DNA of 10,663 nt from Kiloniellales bacterium (GTDB taxonomy: Bacteria > Pseudomonadota > Alphaproteobacteria > Kiloniellales > JAKSDN01): the NCBI GenBank assembly GCA_022360075.1, contig JAKSDN010000601.1, forward strand, positions 1 through 10,663, read 5' to 3'. The notes below the pieces were generated by a model. The model did not search any database and was not told where the DNA came from. It saw only the letters and a program-made list of their open reading frames with translations. The translations under genes were made by a program, and so were the position numbers. Positions 5,240 to 10,663 of the stretch are shown here, one piece after another (within the stretch, counting starts at the first letter, position 1; the number at the start of each line of letters is the position of its first letter).

Positions 5240-6127
5240 ATGCTCCCGTCGGGGAACTCGGTCACCGGTCATCAAGGGCTCGCCCGCCGGACAGGGAGTC
5301 GCGGGCGACGCAAGGCCACTTTCCTCTCCCTGCTGACGCTCCTCGTGGCGGGTCTCGCGCCGGCGGCGCAGGCGTTCATGCCGGACATGAGCGTCGTCCG
5401 GAACGCGGAGATCGTGCCGGATGAGGAACTCGCCGATATGCGCGGCCGCTTCGTGCAGGGCGGCGACGTCACCTACTTCGGCTTGCAGATGATCACCGCC
5501 TGGCAGACCGCCGATGGCACGATCATCAACACGGGCGTGGAGTGGGGCATGGACGTCGCCAACAGCGCGGCGAACCCGACGGTGAGCTTCTTTCACCTTT
5601 CCACGGAGGAGCCCAACACCGTCAACGTCGGGCAGGAGCAGCTCGGCCTCTCGGGCCCCGAGCCCCTCCCCCTGGCCCCCACGGCCGGGGCGGGCGGCCT
5701 GGAGACGGCCACCGGCGTCGTGCAGAGCATCCAGGCTGCGGGCGATCTCAACGATATCGGCAACGATCTTGCGATCGCGATCGTCGACAGCGGCGCTGTC
5801 GCGACGCTCGCCAACCCCCAGGCCTCGCTCGGCGCGCCGACGGAGATTACCGAGACCACGACCCAGCAACTCTCCTCGACCGTCCGGGCCACGGCCTTCA
5901 TCGAAGACAACGCGATCGGCATGGTGGTCGACGTCCAGGGCGGCGGCAGGGTGCTCCAGGAGCTCCGGGGCGACCTCGGCCGGGCCGCGCAGCACGTCAA
6001 CGTCACGAGCAACCTCAACGTGATCCGCAACGCCTTCCAGATCAATTTCGGCGTGAGCCAAGCCAACCAGCCGCTCGCGGCCAACGTGGGCTCGGCGCTG
6101 CGGCTCCTGCAGGGCCTGCGCCAGTGA
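5240..6127 (+). CDS. fapE: FapE-like exported protein
   Basis: Exported protein of 295 residues, encoded between fapD and fapF as FapE is in Pseudomonas. The N-terminus has a long basic region (RR, RGRRK) and a hydrophobic core ending AQA|F at residue 45. The mature start carries DEELADMRGRF (61-71), then GGDVTYFGLQM and TAWQT (about 74-90), a segment I associate with FapE-type proteins from memory. The rest is rich in Ala, Val, Asn, Gln and Thr with alternating polar/hydrophobic residues, repeated Asn-Val/Asn-Leu pairs near 255-275, and no cysteine, fitting a beta-rich extracellular or periplasmic protein. In Pseudomonas FapE is a minor fibre component. ATG 5240 has AAGGGAG six bases upstream. 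Assignment depends largely on gene order; an unrelated secreted protein is possible. Confidence 0.65.
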   Translation: MLPSGNSVTGHQGLARRTGSRGRRKATFLSLLTLLVAGLAPAAQAFMPDMSVVRNAEIVPDEELADMRGRFVQGGDVTYFGLQMITAWQTADGTIINTGVEWGMDVANSAANPTVSFFHLSTEEPNTVNVGQEQLGLSGPEPLPLAPTAGAGGLETATGVVQSIQAAGDLNDIGNDLAIAIVDSGAVATLANPQASLGAPTEITETTTQQLSSTVRATAFIEDNAIGMVVDVQGGGRVLQELRGDLGRAAQHVNVTSNLNVIRNAFQINFGVSQANQPLAANVGSALRLLQGLRQ

Positions 6128-6155
6128 CCGGTCGGGCCCATCCCGGTCGCGGAAC

Positions 6156-6170
6156 TGGCATGAGGATTGC
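6156..6170 (+). promoter_or_regulatory. Sigma-54 (-24/-12) promoter of the peptidoglycan-binding gene
   Basis: TGGCAT-GAGGA-TTGC, the same form as upstream of subunit 4, with ten bases between GG and GC. It begins 28 bp after the fapE stop and about 145 bp before ATG 6302, leaving a leader near 120 nt. I find no TAACG-N4-CGGAC copy at the expected distance, which would fall inside fapE, so it may use another activator or a degenerate site. Confidence 0.75.
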
Positions 6171-6301
6171 TATTCAGACTCCCGTTCACCCGATCGACGC
6201 ATGGCGGTAAACTGCCGATAAGAACAGCCGAATCGACGACGACCGGGTCGCGCTCGATGACCGCGAAGGTCAGCAGAGAGGCTGGAAAAAGGGAGCTCAT
6301 C

Positions 6302-6910
6302 ATGCCGACCGCAAGACCGTTTCCAGGGGCCTCCGTCGCCCTTGCCGCGCTCAGCCTGCTGCTCGGTTCCGTACCGGCGGCCGCGGCCGACGCCCAGGGC
6401 CAGTTCGCCATCAAGGGCGTCGGCCTGCTGACGTGCGAACAGAGCGTTCAGGCACGCGAGTCGCAGTCGGCGCTCGACGCCGCCTTTCGGGGCTGGATCC
6501 AAGGCTTCGTGACCGGCGTCAATCGCTATCAGGACGGCACCTATGATGCAGCGCCCTGGGGCACGCCCGAGATCCTGGCGACCATCGTCTACAACCACTG
6601 CCGCGAAAACCCGCAGGAGCGCTTCGTCGAGGCCGTCCAAAAGCTCGTGGCAACCCTGCAGAAGGACCGCCTGAGCAAGAGCTCGCCGCTGCTGACGGTG
6701 GACGTCGACGGGCGCCGTACCCTCCTGTATCAGGAGATGCTGAAGCGGGTGCAGGAACGTCTGGCCGACCAGGGACTCTATCTGGGGACGGCAGACGGCG
6801 TGTTCGGACCGAGGACGCAGGAGGCGATCGCCATGTACCAGATCAGCGAGGGCCTCGAGGGCACGGGCGTGCCCGATCCTCTGACCGTCTGGAAGCTCGT
6901 TCAGCCCTGA
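6302..6910 (+). CDS. Exported Rap1a/Tai-like plus peptidoglycan-binding domain protein
   Basis: Exported protein of 202 residues that is not part of the classical fapA-F set. Signal peptide to about residue 29 (hydrophobic core, AAAA|DAQ). Residues 40-120 resemble the Rap1a/Tai fold: LLTCEQ with Cys45, FRGWIQGFVTGVN, then Cys100 in YNHCRENPQERF. The two cysteines are the only ones and probably form a disulfide. Residues 142-200 fit a type-1 peptidoglycan-binding domain (LLYQEMLKRVQERLADQGLY, DGVFGPRTQEAIAMYQ). It likely sits in the periplasm on the cell wall. Encoded between fapE and fapF, with its own sigma-54 promoter, it may anchor or scaffold the secretion apparatus; this is inference. 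ATG 6302 is chosen for GGGAG at 6291-6295 and the signal peptide; in-frame ATG 6257 and TTG 6167 lack this support, and TTG 6167 overlaps the promoter. Confidence 0.8.
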   Translation: MPTARPFPGASVALAALSLLLGSVPAAAADAQGQFAIKGVGLLTCEQSVQARESQSALDAAFRGWIQGFVTGVNRYQDGTYDAAPWGTPEILATIVYNHCRENPQERFVEAVQKLVATLQKDRLSKSSPLLTVDVDGRRTLLYQEMLKRVQERLADQGLYLGTADGVFGPRTQEAIAMYQISEGLEGTGVPDPLTVWKLVQP

Positions 6911-7277
6911 CGCCGATCGTGCGTGGGTAACCGCGTTCGCCGGAGCCAGGCCTACCGGACGGTCTTGCGTATGACAGGAAAAGGACTCAGTCTCCTACCC
7001 TCAGGCGAATCTCTCTCGTACCAGTAAAGAGTCGCGTTCTATTGGCGCCTGGATCGGGGAAGGACAACAGAAACGGAAGATCAAACGGCACAACTGTCGT
7101 TTCTTTGCCGAAGCGATAGGTATAGATTGCTACCGACTTCGTCGAATCCGGGTTGCTAGACTGAAGATGAGCCCACTCTATTGCTGGACTTGCAGGATTG
7201 CCGGGCATTAATGTTGTGACAGGTCGATCGGATCCGCATTGGGCAACACGCGTTTGGATCGAGGGGAACGCGAACGC
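6911..7277 (+). other. Intergenic region before fapF, with short direct repeats
   Basis: These 367 bp are less GC-rich than the flanking genes and carry no supported gene. I see no terminator after the upstream gene and no sigma-54 consensus. Three related words occur at 7127 (TTGCTAccGACT), 7153 (TTGCTAGACT) and 7181 (TTGCTGGACT), spaced 26 and 28 bp. A possible weak -10-like TATAGAT is at 7121. The length suggests that fapF has its own promoter, but none is convincing by eye. GAGGGG at 7261-7266 precedes GTG 7278. Confidence 0.5.
7127..7190 (+). repeat. Three TTGCT(R)-GACT direct repeats upstream of fapF
   Basis: Copies start at 7127 (two extra bases inside), 7153 and 7181. The last two are identical at nine of ten bases. 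The spacing of 26-28 bp is about two and a half helical turns. They could be regulator sites; the short length makes chance possible. Confidence 0.3.
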
Positions 7278-8627
7278 GTGAGTTATCGTGCGCTTTGGAT
7301 TCTGTGCTTCGTCTTGGTGTCGGCCGCGCCTGAACGCGCGGCCGCTCAGGATTCCGTTATTGACGCGCTTCGCCAGCAGCTCGAGCGCCTGACCCAGGTC
7401 ATCGAGGTCCAGCGGCGCGCGCTTCTGAACATGGAGAGGCGCCTGCGGAACCTGGAGGAGCAGAAGACGGAGGAGAAGCCGCCGCCCCCGCAGGAAACCC
7501 AGCCACCCCCGCCACCGGCGACGACAACGCAGCCGCCCCCGCCGCCGCCCGAGGAACAGAAGGTCACGGAAGTCGAGCCGGACAAGCAGCCCACGACGCC
7601 GCCGACCACGACGACCGAGCCGACCACGACCACCGAAGAAGACGGCGAGGAGGAAGAGGTCAAGAAGGAGGCCGAGCCGCAGCGCGTGCTGGAAGCGGTC
7701 GCCGGCGAGACCCAGGGCTTCTTCGGCAGCCGCCTGACGATCGAGCCCGGCATTTCCGTGTCGCGCACGGATCGATCGGAGCTCGGCTTGAGCGGCTTCC
7801 TCGCCCTCGACGCGATCTTTCTCGGCAACATCAGCGTCGACGAGGTCGAGTCCGAGGTGATCACCATGGACGTGACCACGCGGCTCGGCATCACCGACGA
7901 CTTGCAGGTCGACCTCAATATCCCCTACGTCTATCGCGAGTCGAACTTCCTGAGCCGCGGCGCCGGCGGTGCGGCGACGAGCCAGTCGGAAGCCGACGTG
8001 TTTTCCAAGAACCTGGGTGACGTCGGATTCGGGGCGAGCTATCGGGTCTTTCGAGAGACCGAGTACCTTCCCGACATCGTCGTGAACCTGCGGGGCCGGG
8101 CGCCTACCGGGACCTCGCCGTTCGGCATCGAGGTCAAGACCATCGCGGGCAGCCAGGGCAACCTGCAAGTCCCCAAGGAGCTGCCGACAGGAAACGGCGT
8201 CTTCCAGGTCTCAGGCGGCCTGTCCTTCCTGCGCACGCTCGATCCCGCCGTGCTCTTTGCCAGCATCGACTACTTCCACAACTTCCAGACCAGCTTCGAC
8301 GACGTCGATTCGGCGCCGGGAGATCAGCCGGGCGAGGTCGACCTCGGCGACGCGATCCAGTTCGGCTCCGGCGTGGCCTTTGCGCTGAACGAGCGCCTCA
8401 GCCTGAACTTCTCCTACACGCAGCGCTTCGTGCAGAAGAGCCGGATCAGGTTCGAGGGTGGCAGCTTCCAGGACATCGTCGGCAGCAGCGCCAGCATCGG
8501 CGTCCTGAACTCGGGCATCACCTTCGCGATCACCGACAGCCTGACCATGGTCTCGAACGTGGGAGCGGGCTTGACCGACGATGCGGCTGACCTCGAGTTC
8601 AGGATCTCTTTTCCCTACACGTTCTGA
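7278..8627 (+). CDS. fapF: FapF-like outer-membrane amyloid secretion pore
   Basis: Outer-membrane pore expected to export amyloid subunits; 449 residues from GTG 7278. Order: signal peptide 1-23 (AAA|Q); coiled coil about 25-62 (heptad-like DALRQQLERLTQVIEVQRRALL and on to RNLEEQ); a linker about 63-135 very rich in Pro, Thr and Glu; a short helix-prone stretch (RVLEAVAGETQGFFG, about 136-150) where FapF has its plug; then a beta-barrel from about 151 to the end. The barrel has amphipathic strands such as LTIEPGISVSRTD, DDLQVDLNIPYVYRES, VVNLRGRAPTG and LSLNFSYTQRFV, and ends in FPYTF with the terminal Phe usual for BAM substrates. Pseudomonas FapF is a trimeric barrel with an N-terminal coiled coil, which fits. 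GTG 7278 has GAGGGG 11 bases upstream and gives a compact signal peptide; TTG 7239 is a less likely start. Confidence 0.87.
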   Translation: MSYRALWILCFVLVSAAPERAAAQDSVIDALRQQLERLTQVIEVQRRALLNMERRLRNLEEQKTEEKPPPPQETQPPPPPATTTQPPPPPPEEQKVTEVEPDKQPTTPPTTTTEPTTTTEEDGEEEEVKKEAEPQRVLEAVAGETQGFFGSRLTIEPGISVSRTDRSELGLSGFLALDAIFLGNISVDEVESEVITMDVTTRLGITDDLQVDLNIPYVYRESNFLSRGAGGAATSQSEADVFSKNLGDVGFGASYRVFRETEYLPDIVVNLRGRAPTGTSPFGIEVKTIAGSQGNLQVPKELPTGNGVFQVSGGLSFLRTLDPAVLFASIDYFHNFQTSFDDVDSAPGDQPGEVDLGDAIQFGSGVAFALNERLSLNFSYTQRFVQKSRIRFEGGSFQDIVGSSASIGVLNSGITFAITDSLTMVSNVGAGLTDDAADLEFRISFPYTF

Positions 8628-8852
8628 GCGTTTGCGAGTGCATTGGCCTCCGACCGATCTGACGGGGCCGGATGACATCTCGGCGCGCAGTCGTTCGAGC
8701 GCAGCCAGGACGAGGCCAAGCCCTGGCAGCAATACTGAGCTGTGTTGAGCCGATGTATTTCCTTGGCCGTCAGTGCGAGACGTGAGAAGCCGCGAAGCCC
8801 CATTTGGCGGTTGGAGCACGGCCAGGCCTACCCGCTCGCAGCCAGTACGCAT
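8628..8852. other. Convergent intergenic region between fapF and the response regulator
   Basis: Non-coding spacer of 225 bp where two convergent transcripts meet. The only notable structure is a 7-bp inverted repeat, GGCCAAG (8714-8720) and CTTGGCC (8762-8768), with a 41-base loop and no T-run on either side. I see no clear intrinsic terminator. Confidence 0.45.
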
Positions 8853-9506
8853 CTAGCTCTGACCGGCTTCCCGCTCCACTTCGATCTCCCGCGGCGCCAC
8901 GCCGGCGGCCAGGGCGATGCGCATGAGATGGGGCAGGCTGCGCGCGCCCATCTTCTCGATCACCCGTGCCCGGTGAACCTCGACGGTCCGCGGGCTGATT
9001 CCCAGCTCTGATGCGATGGACTTGTTGGAGCAGCCGACGATCAGGAGATCGAGCACGTCGCGTTCGCGCGCGGTCAGGCGTGCCAGGGCCTCGCGCGCAT
9101 CCTCGCGCTCGGTGGCCTCAAGCTGAGCCTCCCGGCTGAGCTTCAAGGCACGCTCGATGCTCGCCAGGATCTCGGACTCTTCGAACGGCTTTTCGACGAA
9201 ATCCAGAGCACCGGACTTCATCGCCTTGACCGCCAGCGACACGTCGCCACCGGCCGTGATGATGATCACCGGCAGCCGGCTTCCCTGCTCGGCCAGCCTG
9301 TCGATGATCTCCAAGCCACTGACGTCGGGCATGCGCAGATCGTATACGAGGCAGGCCGCGCCACCGGAGCGATAAGTGCTGAGAAAGTCTTGTCCTGAGT
9401 TGTAGGTCTCTACATTGAAATCGAGTGATTCGAGCAGAACTTTTAATGAATCCAGAACTGCATCGTCATCATCTACTATGAATATACTGGCCTCGCGCCG
9501 TACCAT
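8853..9506 (-). CDS. FixJ/NarL-type response regulator
   Basis: Cytoplasmic DNA-binding response regulator of 217 residues. Receiver domain 1-120: acidic cluster DDDD at 12-15, phospho-acceptor Asp56 in VYDLRMP, Thr84, and Lys106 in EKPF. A linker about 120-142 is charged and helical. A LuxR/GerE-type helix-turn-helix lies at about 143-207 (LTARERDVLDLL, then NKSIASELGISPRTVEVHRARV). The VYDLRMPDVSG and HTH signatures are those of the FixJ/TtrR group. It is a plain activator with no AAA+ domain, so it cannot by itself drive the sigma-54 promoters in the window. ATG 9506 is chosen because the receiver begins at once and AAAGG lies eight bases upstream; the 31-residue in-frame extension to 9599 runs inside the kinase gene. 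It overlaps the kinase by 38 bp, indicating one operon. Target genes are unknown; proximity to fapF is only suggestive. Confidence 0.9.
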   Translation of the reverse strand: MVRREASIFIVDDDDAVLDSLKVLLESLDFNVETYNSGQDFLSTYRSGGAACLVYDLRMPDVSGLEIIDRLAEQGSRLPVIIITAGGDVSLAVKAMKSGALDFVEKPFEESEILASIERALKLSREAQLEATEREDAREALARLTARERDVLDLLIVGCSNKSIASELGISPRTVEVHRARVIEKMGARSLPHLMRIALAAGVAPREIEVEREAGQS

Positions 9507-10663
9507 TCCTTTCGCCTTTCTGCGCGATTGGCAGAGAGAAGCTGAATTGGGCCCCTCCGCCACTGCGATCGGCTGCCCATATCCGTCCGCCGTGTGCAAC
9601 GACGATCAGCCGGCAGATCGCTAGTCCCACACCCATGCCGCTCGCCTTCTCGCTGACGATGGGGCTGAACAGGCGCTCGGCAGCCTGCGGGCTCAGGCCG
9701 CATCCCGTATCGGACACCGCGACCTCGATGCCGCCGAGGCCGTCGCGCGAGGCGCGAATGGAGAGCTCGCGCTCGCCGGCGCTTTCCAGGGCCTCGACCG
9801 CGTTGCGGATCAGGTTGAGGACGACTTGTTGGATCTGAACTCGGTCGACGAGAACCTGGGGCAGACCCGGCTCGACGTCGAGATCGAAGTCGATGCTCTG
9901 ATCGAGCGCCGAAGCTAGAGCAAGCTCTGCCGACTCCTTGAGGATCTCGCCGATGTCAGCGGGCGCTCGCTCGAACTCGCCCTTCTCGACAAGACGTCTG
10001 AGGCGGTGCACGACCTGGCCGGCGCGGCGCGCCTCACCCACCGCCTTGTCCATCAGCGTCAGGGCCGAGTCGGCCGCGTGCCCCTCGCCCTTCTCCATCA
10101 GGCGGCGACAGGCCTTCAAGTAGTTCATGATGGCCGTCAGGGGCTGCACGATCTCGTGAGCCAAGGCCGAAGCCGGCGCGGCGCGAAAGCCCGATGCCAG
10201 GGCGGAGAAAAGCTCACCCCGCAACTCGTCCGCCGCCGAGAAGGTGGCGCGGCCGTCGTGGATGGACTTCTGTACGAAGGCGACGAAGCGACGCCTTTCG
10301 TTGGCGTTGAGCTCGCCGAGGACGATCTCCATGCCGAAGCTGGAGCCATCCTTGCGCAGTCCCTGATAGGCCGGCGCGCCCTCGGTCGTGGCGATCGTAT
10401 CGTTGCCGAGGCGCCGCCGAAACCGCTGGCTCCAGCTTGCGCGATCCTCTGGCGCGATGAGGCATTCGAAACTCCGCCCGATCACCTCGGATGCCTCACG
10501 GCCGAACAGCCCTTCGGCGGCCTTGGAAAAGGACTCGATCAGGCCGTCGCAGTCGATCTTGATCGTCGCTTCCGCGCTGCTCCCGATGATCGAGGGGACG
10601 AGGACCTCGCTGTTCGCCCTCGCGCCTCGAGGGAGCGCCGCCGTGGGGCGATCGTCGCCGTTC
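9469..10663 (-). CDS. PAS-domain sensor histidine kinase, FixL-like, 5' end missing
   Basis: Sensor kinase open through the right edge; 397 residues are visible, ending at the stop at 9469-9471. A PAS domain covers about residues 28-140 (SAEATIKIDCDGLIESFSKA, EVIGRSFECLIAPEDR, LRKDGSSFGMEIVLGE). The dimerisation/phosphoacceptor domain has His169 in HEIVQPLTAIMNY, the FixL/HWE-unrelated H-box form. The ATPase domain has Asn283/Asn287 in NLIRNAVEAL, DTGCGL at 318-323 and GMGVGL at 342-347. No membrane segment is visible. It is the cognate kinase of the overlapping response regulator. FixL proteins sense oxygen with a PAS haem; here the place of the haem-ligating His appears to be Trp (in DRASWSQRF), judged against FixL from memory, so haem binding is doubtful. 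The N-terminus may hold more sensor domains. Confidence 0.9.
   Translation of the reverse strand, partial: NGDDRPTAALPRGARANSEVLVPSIIGSSAEATIKIDCDGLIESFSKAAEGLFGREASEVIGRSFECLIAPEDRASWSQRFRRRLGNDTIATTEGAPAYQGLRKDGSSFGMEIVLGELNANERRRFVAFVQKSIHDGRATFSAADELRGELFSALASGFRAAPASALAHEIVQPLTAIMNYLKACRRLMEKGEGHAADSALTLMDKAVGEARRAGQVVHRLRRLVEKGEFERAPADIGEILKESAELALASALDQSIDFDLDVEPGLPQVLVDRVQIQQVVLNLIRNAVEALESAGERELSIRASRDGLGGIEVAVSDTGCGLSPQAAERLFSPIVSEKASGMGVGLAICRLIVVAHGGRIWAADRSGGGAQFSFSLPIAQKGERNGTARGQYIHSR

Noticed and set aside
6078..6096. Possible activator element upstream of the 6156 promoter
   Set aside because: CAACG-TGGG-CTCGG is only loosely like TAACG-N4-CGGAC, lies inside fapE coding sequence and would not stand out from chance.
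6987..8168. Minus-strand open frame of 393 codons opposite fapF
   Set aside because: It mirrors the FapF gene; the Pro/Thr-rich linker turns into Gly/Arg/Leu-rich nonsense and no domain is recognisable.

Overview
The window carries most of a Fap-type functional amyloid locus (the curli-independent amyloid system first described in Pseudomonas, fapABCDEF), followed by a convergent FixL/FixJ-like two-component pair. The DNA is GC-rich. The FixLJ-type regulators and the sigma-54 promoter logic suggest a proteobacterium, most likely an alphaproteobacterium, but no phylogenetic marker in the window proves this.

Layout. Positions 1-4176 hold four tandem, plus-strand paralogous genes for secreted amyloid-subunit-like proteins (the first is cut by the left edge). 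Each complete one has a signal peptide, an Asp-rich N-terminal segment, and three imperfect GN[IV]-type repeats separated by two linkers, the FapB/FapC plan. They have no cysteine, so they lack the C-terminal CxxC known in Pseudomonas FapB/FapC, and all four end in -SVQ. Next come a FapD-like C39 cysteine peptidase (4258-4986), a FapE-like exported protein (5240-6127), an exported protein with a Rap1a/Tai-like region plus a peptidoglycan-binding domain that is not part of the classical fap set (6302-6910), and a FapF-like outer-membrane pore with coiled coil, Pro/Thr/Glu linker and beta-barrel (7278-8627). The D-E-F order of Pseudomonas is kept, with one gene inserted between E and F. No FapA chaperone is visible; it may lie to the left. 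On the minus strand are a FixJ-family response regulator (8853-9506) and an overlapping PAS histidine kinase (9469 to the right edge).

Regulation is the most striking part. Each of the three visible subunit upstream regions has a full-consensus sigma-54 promoter (TGGCA[CT]-N5-TTGC). A repeated element TAACG-N4-CGGAC ends 63-64 bp before the -24 box in all three cases. A good IHF-like site lies 5-6 bp before the -24 box in two of them. The inserted gene between fapE and fapF has a fourth such promoter without the element. Subunit genes 1 and 2 are each followed by a strong intrinsic terminator whose stems show compensatory base changes, so these subunits are probably made as separate abundant transcripts. 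Subunit gene 4 has no terminator and may read through into fapD.

Working model (inference): an enhancer-binding protein outside the window recognises TAACG-N4-CGGAC and switches on several amyloid subunit genes together. The subunits are exported by Sec, handled in the periplasm by FapD, FapE and the peptidoglycan-binding protein, and secreted through FapF to form extracellular fibres.
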